Notes under the pieces: generated by a model | Databases searched by the model: none | What the model saw: the letters and a program-made list of their open reading frames with translations, nothing else | What the model was told of the DNA's origin: nothing | Program-made: the position numbers and the translations under genes | Assembly (NCBI RefSeq): GCF_004168035.1 | Contig: NZ_SDPU01000013.1 | Location: 1 to 64,000 of the forward strand | Length of the DNA: 64,000 nt | From: Nocardioides iriomotensis | GTDB lineage: Bacteria; Actinomycetota; Actinomycetes; Propionibacteriales; Nocardioidaceae | Direction of reading: 5' to 3' | Shown: positions 7,974 to 15,303 of the stretch, piece after piece | How the letters are laid out: each line of letters begins with the position of its first letter | Position numbering within the stretch: position 1 is the first letter of the stretch

Positions 7974-9150
7974 GCGCCTGCTCCAGGTCGGCCAGCAGGT
8001 CGTCGGCGGTCTCGATGCCGACCGAGAGGCGAACCAGGTCGTCGGGCACCTCGAGGTCGGTGCCGGCCACCGAGGCGTGCGTCATCAGGCCGGGGTGCTC
8101 GATCAGCGACTCGACCCCACCGAGGGACTCCCCGAGCGTGAAGACCTCGGCCTTCTCGCAGACCGCGAGCGCCTGCTGCCGCCCGCCGGCGACCCGGAAG
8201 GACACCATCCCGCCGTACCGCTTCATCTGGCGGGACGCGACCGCGTGACCGGGGTGCTCGGGCAGACCGGGGTAGATCACCTCGGTGACTTGCGGGTGCT
8301 TGGTCAGGAAGTCGACGACCTTCTCGGCGTTGTCGCAGTGCCGGTCCATCCGCAGCGCGAGCGTGCGGATGCCGCGCAGCGTCAGCCACGCGTCGAACGG
8401 CCCGGACACGGCGCCGATGGCGTTCTGGTGGAACGTGATCTTCTCGGCGAGGTCGAGGTCGCGCACCACGATCGCGCCGCCGACGACGTCGCTGTGCCCG
8501 CCGACGTACTTCGTGGTCGAGTGCACGACCACGTCGGCGCCAAGGGTGAGCGGCTGCTGGAGGTACGGCGAGGCGAAGGTGTTGTCGACGACGAGCAGCG
8601 CGCCGCCCTCGTGGGCGACGGCGGCGACCGCCTCGATGTCACCGATGTTGAGCATCGGGTTCGTCGGCGTCTCGAGCCAGACGATCTTGGTCTCGCCCGG
8701 ACGGATCGCGGCGCGGATCGCGTCGACGTCGGAGACCGGCGCGGACGTGTGGGACAGGCCCCAGGGCTCCTCGACCTTGGCGAAGAGGCGGTAGGTGCCG
8801 CCGTACGCGTCGTCGGGGACGACCAGGTGGTCGCCCGGCCTGCAGACCGCCTTGAGCAGGGTGTGCTCGGAGGCGAGCCCGCTCGCGAACGCGAACCCGC
8901 GCTCGCCCTCCTCCAGCGCCGCGATGTTGCCCTCGAGGGCGGTGCGGGTGGGGTTGGCGGAGCGGGAGTACTCGTAGCCGCCGCGCAGGCCGCCGACGCC
9001 GTCCTGCTTGTAGGTCGAGGTGGCGAAGATGGGCGGGATCACCGCGCCGGTGGTCGGGTCGGGCTCGTACCCCGCGTGGATGGCGCGGGTCTCGAACCCG
9101 GACTTGTGCCGGTGCTGCTGGCCCGTGGAGGCGCTGGTCTGGTCGGACAT
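7966..9150 (-). CDS. Cystathionine gamma-synthase/gamma-lyase (Cys/Met metabolism PLP enzyme)
   Basis: This 394-residue enzyme belongs to the Cys/Met-metabolism PLP family. Conserved parts include [16 protein letters not shown], the cofactor motif [14 protein letters not shown], and the PLP lysine in [16 protein letters not shown] near residue 210. It acts in transsulfuration, either making cystathionine from an O-acyl-homoserine or cleaving it to cysteine, and sequence alone does not separate these. Since a cystathionine beta-synthase gene stands at 29141-30532, a reverse transsulfuration role is reasonable. ATG 9150 (MSDQTSAST) was chosen over in-frame codons further upstream, which run into the msrA promoter region. 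Confidence 0.9.
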   Translation of the reverse strand: MSDQTSASTGQQHRHKSGFETRAIHAGYEPDPTTGAVIPPIFATSTYKQDGVGGLRGGYEYSRSANPTRTALEGNIAALEEGERGFAFASGLASEHTLLKAVCRPGDHLVVPDDAYGGTYRLFAKVEEPWGLSHTSAPVSDVDAIRAAIRPGETKIVWLETPTNPMLNIGDIEAVAAVAHEGGALLVVDNTFASPYLQQPLTLGADVVVHSTTKYVGGHSDVVGGAIVVRDLDLAEKITFHQNAIGAVSGPFDAWLTLRGIRTLALRMDRHCDNAEKVVDFLTKHPQVTEVIYPGLPEHPGHAVASRQMKRYGGMVSFRVAGGRQQALAVCEKAEVFTLGESLGGVESLIEHPGLMTHASVAGTDLEVPDDLVRLSVGIETADDLLADLEQALG

Positions 9151-9235
9151 GCGTGCGAGCCTAGACCTGGGAAGGTTCGAGCCGTCCGGCGCGTTGGGGA
9201 GAGCGAACCCCCCACTGATCGAGGAGGAAGTGCCC

Positions 9236-9889
9236 GTGCTGTTCAACCGTCACAAGAGCACGCTGCCGACCGAGGAGCAGGCGCTGAAGGGGCGCACCGA
9301 GCAGTGGTTCACGCTGGCCGAGGAGCACCTCGTGCTGCACACCCCGCTGGTCACCCCCGACAGCGAGATCCCCGAGGGCCACGAGGTCGCGGTGTTCGGG
9401 CTGGGCTGCTTCTGGGGCGCCGAGGAGGCGTTCTGGCAGGTCCCGGGCGTCTGGTCGACGTCCGTCGGTTACGCCGGCGGCCTCACCCCGCACCCGTCGT
9501 ACGAGCAGGTCTGCTCCGGGCAGACCGGCCACACCGAGGCCGTCCGGGTCGTCTACGACCCCGCGAAGGTGTCGTACGCCGACCTGGTGAAGCTGTTCTT
9601 CACGATCCACGACCCGACGCAGGGCATGCGCCAGGGCAACGACCACGGCACGCAGTACCGCTCGGCGATCTACACCACGACCCCCGAGCAGGCCGAGGTC
9701 GCGGCGCGGCTCCGGGCCGCCTACGAGCCCGTGCTCACGCAGCGCGGGTACGGCCCGATCACCACCGAGATCAAGCCGGCGCCGACGTACTACTACGCCG
9801 AGGACTACCACCAGCAGTACCTCGTGAAGAACCCCCACGGCTACCGCTGCCACTCGGCCACGGGGATCCCGTTTCCCTCGGACGCCTGA
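9236..9889 (+). CDS. msrA: Peptide methionine (S)-S-oxide reductase
   Basis: This 217-residue MsrA reduces methionine-S-sulfoxide in proteins and free methionine, using thioredoxin. The catalytic cysteine is in GCFWG (Cys58), and the conserved stretches [22 protein letters not shown] and FFTIHDPTQ follow. A further cysteine in [10 protein letters not shown] near the C-terminus is a candidate resolving residue. The length matches the E. coli-type enzyme with its ~50-residue N-terminal extension. GTG 9236 was preferred over GTG 9230, because GAGGAGG at 9221-9227 is correctly spaced for it. It is divergent from the transsulfuration gene, with 85 bases between. Confidence 0.94.
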   Translation: MLFNRHKSTLPTEEQALKGRTEQWFTLAEEHLVLHTPLVTPDSEIPEGHEVAVFGLGCFWGAEEAFWQVPGVWSTSVGYAGGLTPHPSYEQVCSGQTGHTEAVRVVYDPAKVSYADLVKLFFTIHDPTQGMRQGNDHGTQYRSAIYTTTPEQAEVAARLRAAYEPVLTQRGYGPITTEIKPAPTYYYAEDYHQQYLVKNPHGYRCHSATGIPFPSDA

Positions 9890-9910
9890 GCCCGTTGCTA
9901 GCCTCACCCG

Positions 9911-10265
9911 GTGCCTGATGAGGAGCCGCGGACCGCGCCCGATAAGTGCACCGTCGTCACGCTCTTGCGGCTCCATGCGGTTCCGCGAGGAGTTCGAGCG
10001 TCTTGACGCCGAGCTGACCCTGGCGGGACACGTGGTGCTGACCCCGATCGTCCTGGATCCGGCCACGAAGCTTGACGCAGCGGAACGCGCACGGCTCGCC
10101 CGGGTACACCTCCAGAGGATCGCGATGTCGGACCAGGTCCTCATCGTCAACGTGGGCGACTACGTCGGGGAAAGCACCCGTCGCGAGATCGAGCACGCAC
10201 GATCGCGTGGGATCCCGGTGAGCTTCCTGGAGCCACACGCCAACGATGACGACGACGCCGCCTGA
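9911..10265 (+). pseudogene. Frameshifted nucleoside 2-deoxyribosyltransferase-like (DUF4406-type) protein
   Basis: Related proteins start with a nucleotide-binding strand of the form VVTLCGSxRFRxEF. Here that motif is split over two frames. From GTG 9911 the reading PDKCTVVTL runs to 9964, while CGSMRFREEFERLDAELTLAGHVVLTP is read from 9966 in the +1 frame. Removing one T at 9965 joins them into one protein of about 117 residues. The remainder (MSDQVLIVNVGDYVGESTRREIEHARSRGIPVSFLEP) is intact to TGA 10265. Without the shift, translation could begin only inside the motif at ATG 9975. It is either a real mutation or a sequencing error. Confidence 0.7.
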
Positions 10266-10281
10266 GATTTCCTGCAGGATC

Positions 10282-10327
10282 GTGTCGATTCCACCGCACG
10301 CCGTTCGTCAGTGAGGTGGAGTCGGAC
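10282..10327. other. Intergenic hairpin between the frameshifted gene and YCII gene
   Basis: GTCGATTCCACC near 10284-10295 pairs with GGTGGAGTCGGA at 10315-10326 over about 11 positions, including two G-T pairs, with a 19-base loop. It stands after the stop at 10265 and about 30 bases before the YCII start. It may act as a weak terminator or as an element in the YCII leader. Confidence 0.35.
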
Positions 10328-10357
10328 ATCGGGTCCGCGCGCGCAGGAGGAGCAGAC

Positions 10358-10708
10358 ATGGCGGAGTACCTCATCTACTTCAACCAGCAGTGGGTCGGCG
10401 ACCACCCCCCGGAGTGGTTCGGCACGCGGGTGGAGCCGAGCATGGCGGTCGTCCACGAGATGGAGAAGGCCGGCGTCCTCGTCTACGCCGGCGGTCTGGA
10501 GGAGGGGGGACCGGTCTACGGCGCCGACGCGACGAGCGGCACGGTCATGGTCACCGAGGGGCCGTACGCCGAGACGACGGAGTTCCTGGGCGGGCTGACG
10601 ATCATCGACGTGCCCGACCTCGAGGAGGCCAAGAGGTGGGCGGGCAAGGTGGCGGAGGGCTGCGGCTGGCCGCAGGAGGTCCGCCGCTTCAGCCCGCGCC
10701 CCGGCTAG
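10358..10708 (+). CDS. YCII-related (DGPF domain) protein
   Basis: This 116-residue protein of the YCII/DGPF superfamily has a ferredoxin-like fold. Conserved parts are MAEYLIYFNQQW, the middle segment VYAGGLEEGGPVYGADATSGTVMVTEGPYAET, and EFLGGLTIIDVPDLEEAKRWAGKV. Such proteins often lie near ECF sigma factor genes. Their activity is poorly known; the founder YciI has cleavage activity on a chlorinated lactone. The start at ATG 10358 has AGGAGGAGCAG directly upstream, favouring it over an in-frame ATG 14 codons earlier. The stop overlaps the stop of the convergent amidohydrolase gene by four bases. Confidence 0.88.
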   Translation: MAEYLIYFNQQWVGDHPPEWFGTRVEPSMAVVHEMEKAGVLVYAGGLEEGGPVYGADATSGTVMVTEGPYAETTEFLGGLTIIDVPDLEEAKRWAGKVAEGCGWPQEVRRFSPRPG

Positions 10709-11904
10709 GCGAGGTCGACCGGGGTCCCTCGCACGAGGACGTGTCGCGGCCGGCCGAGCAGCGACGGGTCCTCGGCGAGGTCGCCGTCGACGACGAGCAG
10801 GTCGGCGGCGTACCCCTCGGCGAGCCGCCCGGTCTCCGCCGCGAGCCCGCAGGCCTCCGCGGCCACCGACGTGGCGGCTGCCAGGGCCTCGGCCACCGGG
10901 TAGCCGCTCTCGACCATCTCGCCGACCGTGCGCCAGACGTTGCCGTGCTGCTTGGGCGGGGCCATCCCCGAGTCCACGCCGCTGACCACGGCCACCCCGT
11001 GCTCGCGGAGCCGGGAGAGATCGCGCATGCGGGAGGCGTAGAGCTCGTCGAACGAGCCGACCCCGAGTCTGGCCATCAGCGCCGCGAGGGCAGGCGGAGG
11101 CTCGGGCATCAGGGCGTGCAAGGAGCGGTCGTTGCCCATCGTCAGACCCACGTACACACCCTGCCGAGCCACCTCGTCCAGCAGGTCGTCGTCGATCCGC
11201 GGTCCCTGCGAGGTGAGCCCCGTGAAGTGCTCGATCCCGTCGACGCCGGCGGCCAGCGCGTTCTGCATGGCGGCGAGCGAGTGTGCGTGCGCGACCACGG
11301 GTAGCCCGGCGTCGTGCGCCGCGTCGACCAGCCCGGTGAGCTCGGCAACGGTGAACTGGGTACCCAGCTGGTCCGTCCCCGGCGTTGCGAAGCCGCCCGA
11401 GGCCATCACCTTGACCACGTCGACTCCGCGCCCGGCGTGCTCCGCGACGACCGCACGCAGGTCGCCGTCCACGACCCCACCGAGGAAGTGGCAGTGCCCG
11501 CCCGGGATCGTGAGCGGAGGCCCGGAGGCCACGACGCGCGGCAGGCCTGGGCGCTCCCGAGACGCCAGAGTGCGGAAACCTCGGTCACCCAGGTCCCGGA
11601 CCGTCGTCACTCCGGCCACCGCGTGCGCGCGCAGGGAGCTCGCGATGACGGTGTCGATCTCCGCGTCGGACAGCGCACCGGCGCGCTCCAGCCCGCCGAT
11701 CGTGCCATCGGCGACCAGGTGGGTGTGGCCGTCCACCAGGCCGGGCAGCACGGTGCCGGCGTGCTCCGTCACCTCGACGCCGTCCGGAAGGTCGGCCGCA
11801 CCCGTCACGACACCGACGATGCGCCCGGACTCGTGGAGCACCGTGGCACCGCCGGGAAGGAACCGGGCACCGTCGAAAGCGTGTGCCGCGCGGACCGCCT
11901 GCAT
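10705..11904 (-). CDS. Metal-dependent amidohydrolase family protein
   Basis: This 399-residue protein of the amidohydrolase superfamily has the metal-binding HTH of DGHTHLVADGT at residues 60-62 and a candidate bridging lysine in VVKVMASGGF. Further histidines lie in VVAHAHSLAAMQNALAAGVDGIEHFTGL, and the late aspartate in VVSGVDSGM. The C-terminus returns to the small beta-sandwich with LAEGYAADLLVVDGD. It resembles the prolidase/imidazolonepropionase-like branch, so the substrate is probably a cyclic amide or a dipeptide; this is not resolved. ATG 11904 begins MQAVRAAHAFDG, matching the family start. Confidence 0.87.
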   Translation of the reverse strand: MQAVRAAHAFDGARFLPGGATVLHESGRIVGVVTGAADLPDGVEVTEHAGTVLPGLVDGHTHLVADGTIGGLERAGALSDAEIDTVIASSLRAHAVAGVTTVRDLGDRGFRTLASRERPGLPRVVASGPPLTIPGGHCHFLGGVVDGDLRAVVAEHAGRGVDVVKVMASGGFATPGTDQLGTQFTVAELTGLVDAAHDAGLPVVAHAHSLAAMQNALAAGVDGIEHFTGLTSQGPRIDDDLLDEVARQGVYVGLTMGNDRSLHALMPEPPPALAALMARLGVGSFDELYASRMRDLSRLREHGVAVVSGVDSGMAPPKQHGNVWRTVGEMVESGYPVAEALAAATSVAAEACGLAAETGRLAEGYAADLLVVDGDLAEDPSLLGRPRHVLVRGTPVDLA

Positions 11905-12004
11905 GTGATCACGATCCCGTCGCGGCGCCCCCTGCGGCATCACCCGGCCGGGCCATTCGCCCGACCGATTCCGCCCCGGATCCGAGAGCGGCCCGCGTTC
12001 CGTT

Positions 12005-12010
12005 GATAAT
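12005..12010 (+). promoter_or_regulatory. Possible -10 element upstream of the LCP gene
   Basis: GATAAT at 12005-12010, inside GTTGATAATCTCC, is one of few AT-rich hexamers in the 194-base gap between the amidohydrolase and LCP starts. It would give a 5' leader of about 80 bases for the LCP gene. No good -35 hexamer lies 17 bases before it, so the call is weak. Confidence 0.3.
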
Positions 12011-12098
12011 CTCCGGGTGGCGGACCGGCTGGTGCGGGCCGCCGACCGCACGGGGCGAGGGCTCCGGGCGTCGACCTCACGAAGTCCCGAGGTAGTCC

Positions 12099-13634
12099 GT
12101 GGCGAGCACGATGCACCGTGTCGCGCCCCCCGCGCAGAAGGAGCGCCCGGGGAAGCGCGCGCTGCGGCCATCCCGTCGCCGGGCCCGGACCCTCGGCGGG
12201 GCGTTGCTCGTGACGCTGCTGTCGGCGCTGCTGCCGGGCACCGGGTTCCTCTGGTCCGGGCGCAAGAGCCTCGGCTTCCTGGTGCTCCCACCCGCGCTGA
12301 CGGTGATCGCGCTCGCCGCCTGGTACGCCGTGCGTGACCCGCGCGCGGTGCTCGACCTGGCCTTCGACCCCACCCGGCTGCAGGTCGCGGCGGTCGCGCT
12401 CGGCGCCGGGCTCGTGATCTGGGCGCTGATCGTGCTGACGACGTACTTCATGGTGCGGCCGCTGCCGAGCCGCGCGATCCACACGTTCGTCGGCACCGCG
12501 TTCGTCGGCCTGCTGTGCGCCGCCGTCGCGGCGCCGGTCGTCGTCGGCGCGCGCTACGCCATGGTCCAGGCGGACCTCGTGCAGACGGTGTTCCAGGACA
12601 ACACCAGCGCGACCGCGCCCAAGAACGTCACCGTCAAGGACCCGTGGGCCGGACGCGACCGGGTCAACGTGCTGCTCCTCGGCGGCGACGGAGGCGTGCA
12701 CCGCGAGGGCGTGCGCACCGACACGATGATCCTGCTGAGCCTCGACACCCGCACCGGCCGCACGATCATGTTCAGCCTCCCGCGCAACATGATGAACGCG
12801 CAGTTCCCGGCCGACAGCCCGCTGCACGACCTCTACCCCTCCGGCTTCGGCGGGTACGGCGACGCGGGCAACTGGATGCTCAACGCGGTCTACCGGATGG
12901 TGCCGATCCTGCACCCCGGCATCCTCGGCACGTCCGACAACGAGGGCGCCGACGCGCTCAAGCTCGCCATCCAGGGCAGCCTCGGCGTCCCGGTCGACTA
13001 CTACGTGCTGGTCAACCTCCGGGGTTTCCGGCAGATCGTCGACGCGATGGGCGGCGTCACCGTCAACATCAGCTCGCCGATCCCGGTCGGCGGCAACACC
13101 GACCTCGGCATCCTGCCCGACCGCTACCTGCAGCCGGGCCCGGACCAGCGGCTCGACGGCATGGACGCGCTCTGGTACTCCCGCGGCCGGTACGGCTCTG
13201 ACGACTACCAGCGCATGGAGCGCCAGCGCTGCATGATCGACGCGATCATCGACGAGGCCAAGCCGCTCAACCTGCTGCGCCGCTACCAGGGGCTCGCCGA
13301 GGCCGGGAAGAAGATCATCCGCACCGACATCCCCAGCAAGCTGCTGCCGGCGTTCGTCGACCTGGCGATGGAGATCAAGGACGCCAGCGTCACCTCGGTG
13401 GTGTTCCGCTCCTCCGAGGCGTTCTTCCCGGGCGACCCCGACTTCGCCTGGATGCGGCAGAAGGTGCGCGCGGCGCTGAAGCCGCCGCCCGACCGGCCCC
13501 GCGACCGCGGCGAGAGCCGGCCGTCCGCGACGGCGTCACCGACCCCGACGCCCGGTGTGCCGAGCGAGGAGGCCGACCCGGGTACGGCGGTCGAGGCCAA
13601 GGACACCTGCGGGTACCACCCCGAGACCTCCTGA
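12099..13634 (+). CDS. LCP (LytR-CpsA-Psr) family cell-wall polymer ligase
   Basis: This is a 511-residue membrane-anchored LCP protein. After a basic cytosolic start there are hydrophobic segments between about residues 30 and 160, then the extracellular catalytic domain. LLLGGDGGVHREGVRTDTMILLSLDTRTGRTIMFSLPRNM holds the conserved Arg/Asp residues that bind the polyprenyl pyrophosphate. LRGFRQIVDAMGGVTVNI and DGMDALWYSRGRYGSDDYQRMERQR are the other family blocks. LCP enzymes move glycopolymers such as teichoic acid or arabinogalactan from lipid carriers to peptidoglycan. GTG 12099 has GAGG six bases upstream; ATG 12111 is the alternative. The C-terminal ~60 residues are a Pro/Ser/Thr tail. 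Confidence 0.9.
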   Translation: MASTMHRVAPPAQKERPGKRALRPSRRRARTLGGALLVTLLSALLPGTGFLWSGRKSLGFLVLPPALTVIALAAWYAVRDPRAVLDLAFDPTRLQVAAVALGAGLVIWALIVLTTYFMVRPLPSRAIHTFVGTAFVGLLCAAVAAPVVVGARYAMVQADLVQTVFQDNTSATAPKNVTVKDPWAGRDRVNVLLLGGDGGVHREGVRTDTMILLSLDTRTGRTIMFSLPRNMMNAQFPADSPLHDLYPSGFGGYGDAGNWMLNAVYRMVPILHPGILGTSDNEGADALKLAIQGSLGVPVDYYVLVNLRGFRQIVDAMGGVTVNISSPIPVGGNTDLGILPDRYLQPGPDQRLDGMDALWYSRGRYGSDDYQRMERQRCMIDAIIDEAKPLNLLRRYQGLAEAGKKIIRTDIPSKLLPAFVDLAMEIKDASVTSVVFRSSEAFFPGDPDFAWMRQKVRAALKPPPDRPRDRGESRPSATASPTPTPGVPSEEADPGTAVEAKDTCGYHPETS

Positions 13635-13657
13635 GCCCCCGCCCGCTGCCGGGGAGT

Positions 13658-13686
13658 GAGCGCCGTACCGGCGGGGTACGGGGCTC
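13658..13686 (+). terminator. Strong hairpin between the LCP gene and the small membrane protein gene
   Basis: GAGC at 13658-13661 pairs with GCTC at 13683-13686, and CCGTACC at 13663-13669 pairs with GGTACGG at 13675-13681. This gives 11 base pairs around a single G-G mismatch and a 5-base loop. It lies 24 bases after the LCP stop and 17 bases before the next start, with no U-tract, so it may reduce read-through or shield the upstream mRNA. Confidence 0.45.
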
Positions 13687-13703
13687 GCAGGGAGGTGAGG
13701 ACG

Positions 13704-14018
13704 ATGCGGACGCTGCGCGGACTCCTCGGCGCGCTGCTGTGGATCCTCGGCACCGTGCTCGGGCTCGTCGCGCTCGTGCTGTGCGTGACGGTGATCCTGC
13801 TGCCGCTGGGCATCCCGCTCTTCAAGCTGGCGCGACGCCTCGTCGACAAGGCGATCCTGCTGATGCTGCCGCGGCCGGTCGCGAACCCGGCCGCCTCGCT
13901 GAAGCGCGGCTCCAAGAAGGCCCGGAAGAAGGGCAGGAAGAAGGGTCGCGAGGCGACGAAGGACCTCGAGAAGACCCGCAAGAAGCTGGGGAAGAAGGCG
14001 CGCGCCCTCGCGCCGTGA
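13704..14018 (+). CDS. Small membrane protein with lysine-rich C-terminal tail
   Basis: This 104-residue protein has one long or two closely packed hydrophobic segments (LLGALLWILGTVLGLVALVLCVTVILLPLGIPLFKLA, about residues 6-42). A strongly basic tail from residue 60 to the end is full of KK and RK pairs (KKARKKGRKKGREATKDLEKTRKKLGKKARALAP). I recognise no named family. The basic tail suggests contact with nucleic acid, membrane phospholipid or an acidic partner, but this is speculation. ATG 13704 has GGGAGGTGAGG just upstream. It may be co-transcribed with the LCP gene, though a stable hairpin separates them. Confidence 0.75.
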   Translation: MRTLRGLLGALLWILGTVLGLVALVLCVTVILLPLGIPLFKLARRLVDKAILLMLPRPVANPAASLKRGSKKARKKGRKKGREATKDLEKTRKKLGKKARALAP

Positions 14019-14023
14019 GCCGA

Positions 14024-14043
14024 AGCGGACTCTCTGGTCCGCT
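14024..14043 (+). terminator. Hairpin after the lysine-tailed membrane protein gene
   Basis: AGCGGAC at 14024-14030 and GTCCGCT at 14037-14043 pair perfectly around a six-base loop, six bases after the stop codon. There is no U-run, as is usual for high-GC actinobacterial terminators. Confidence 0.5.
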
Positions 14044-14154
14044 CCGTCATGCACGTCACACCGGCCCACGGGAATATCGACACCCCGATCTCCGGTTATG
14101 TCTCATGCCGGCCCTGGATGCGCCTGCAGGCGGCGGTCACGTACCGCGGCAGCC

Positions 14155-14198
14155 GAGCATGGGCGATGCGGGTGGTTCGATTCCGCCCGACGGCACCA
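14155..14198 (+). other. tRNA-like 3' half with T-arm, acceptor strand and encoded CCA
   Basis: GGTGG-TTCGATT-CCGCC at 14171-14187 is a T-arm with a normal 7-base loop. It is followed by a 7-base acceptor strand CGACGGC (14188-14194), discriminator A, and CCA (14196-14198). Before it, GCAT-GGGCG-ATGC (14157-14169) could be a class II variable arm, as in Leu or Ser tRNAs. No matching 5' acceptor strand (GCCGTCG), D-arm, or anticodon loop with U33 is visible in the 150 bases upstream. It therefore looks like the 3' half of a decayed or displaced tRNA, not a working gene. Confidence 0.5.
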
Positions 14199-14216
14199 CT
14201 CGGACGAGACGGGTCG

Positions 14217-14741
14217 TCACTCCCCGACCTCGCCGTCGATCGCCTCGCGCAGCAGGTCGGCGTGCCCGTTGTGCCGGGCGTACTCCTCGATCATGTGCAG
14301 CAGGATCCAGCGCAGGTTGGCGTGCTGGTCGTTGAAGCGTCGCTTCCGGACCGACTCCTGCTCCAGTGGTACGTCGGCCACCAGGCCTCGCACGCGCTCG
14401 ATCGTGCCGGTGAGGAGGTCGCGCAGCTGCTCGGGCGTGTCGTCGACCGCGCTGTGCCAGTCCCAGTCGGCGTCGGCCTCCCAGTCCACCCCCCGCCAGG
14501 GGGCGTCCTCGTCGTTGCCGAGGAGGAACACCGAGAACCAGTTGTCCTCGACCAGCGCCAGGTGCTTGAGCATCCCGCCGAGCGTCATCGTCGAGGGAGC
14601 GAGGGTCCGCGCGAGCTGCTCGCCCGACAGCCCCTCGGTCTTCCACAGCAGCGTCGCGCGGTGGTAGTCGAGGTAGGCCATCAGCTGGGTGCGCTCGTCG
14701 GCCGTGCTCGGCGGCTCGACGCGGTCGGTCGGTGCGGTCAT
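14217..14741 (-). CDS. DinB family protein (DUF664-type)
   Basis: This 174-residue four-helix DinB/YfiT-like protein has the typical parts: helix 1 (LMAYLDYHRATLLWKTEGLSGEQLARTLAPSTMTLGGMLKHLALVEDNWF) and the late histidine motif in EEYARHNGHADLLREAIDG. The three histidines spread over these segments fit a divalent metal site. Members act as thiol-dependent S-transferases using bacillithiol or mycothiol, but many have no known substrate. ATG 14741 overlaps the stop of the upstream GNAT gene in an ATGA junction, so the two are translationally coupled. Confidence 0.88.
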   Translation of the reverse strand: MTAPTDRVEPPSTADERTQLMAYLDYHRATLLWKTEGLSGEQLARTLAPSTMTLGGMLKHLALVEDNWFSVFLLGNDEDAPWRGVDWEADADWDWHSAVDDTPEQLRDLLTGTIERVRGLVADVPLEQESVRKRRFNDQHANLRWILLHMIEEYARHNGHADLLREAIDGEVGE

Positions 14742-15247
14742 GCGGGTCCTCCGGGGGTCGTGAGCGGCAGGTACATCACGTGCAGGCCGACGAGGCCGTC
14801 CACGGGGCTGCGGAAGGCCTCGGGCACGGTGCCGACGATCGTGAAGCCGAGCGCCTGCCACAGCCGCACGGCGGAGGTGTTGGTCTCGACGACGGCGTTG
14901 AACTGGATGCCGTGGAAACCCTGCTCGCGGTGCCACCGCACCATGTCCTCGGCCAGCGCCCGGCCGACGCCCCTACCCCGTGCGGCCGGCGACACCATGA
15001 ACGACGCGGTGCCGATGTGGGCACCGGGACCGGGCTTGTTGGGGCCCATCTTCGACGAGCCGAGCACGGTGCCGTCGTCGTCGACCGCGACCGCGGTGCG
15101 CGACGGCGGCGTCTCCATCCAGAGCGCGCGACCGGCGTCGTACGACGTCGCAGGGTCGTAGGTGTAGGTCTCCTGGGCCTGCACGACGTCGCGGAAGAAC
15201 GGCCAGATCGCGTCCCAGTCGTCGTCGTTCGCGTCACGGATCAGCAT
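14738..15247 (-). CDS. GNAT family N-acetyltransferase
   Basis: This 169-residue acetyltransferase has the acetyl-CoA-binding motif A around SFMVSPAARGRGVGRALAEDMVRWHREQGFHGIQFNAVVETNTSAVRLWQALGFTIVGTVPEAF. The R-G-x-G-x-A pyrophosphate loop and the N-A-V/LGF signature are complete. The sequence is close to the phosphinothricin-acetyltransferase-like branch, so small amines or amino acid analogues are likely substrates, though none is proven. ATG 15247 starts MLIRDANDDDW, matching the family. It leads a two-gene operon with the DinB protein and diverges from the GH2 gene 56 bases away. Confidence 0.9.
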   Translation of the reverse strand: MLIRDANDDDWDAIWPFFRDVVQAQETYTYDPATSYDAGRALWMETPPSRTAVAVDDDGTVLGSSKMGPNKPGPGAHIGTASFMVSPAARGRGVGRALAEDMVRWHREQGFHGIQFNAVVETNTSAVRLWQALGFTIVGTVPEAFRSPVDGLVGLHVMYLPLTTPGGPA

Positions 15248-15303
15248 CGTTCGCGACCCTAGCGACGCCCGGGGACGGGGAGCGACTGGTTATCGTCGCG
15301 CCC

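Noticed and set aside
14137-14646. Minus-strand frame ending in SGGIEPPASPMLGCRG
   Set aside because: The ending is translation of the tRNA-like sequence; the real gene there is the DinB protein in another frame.
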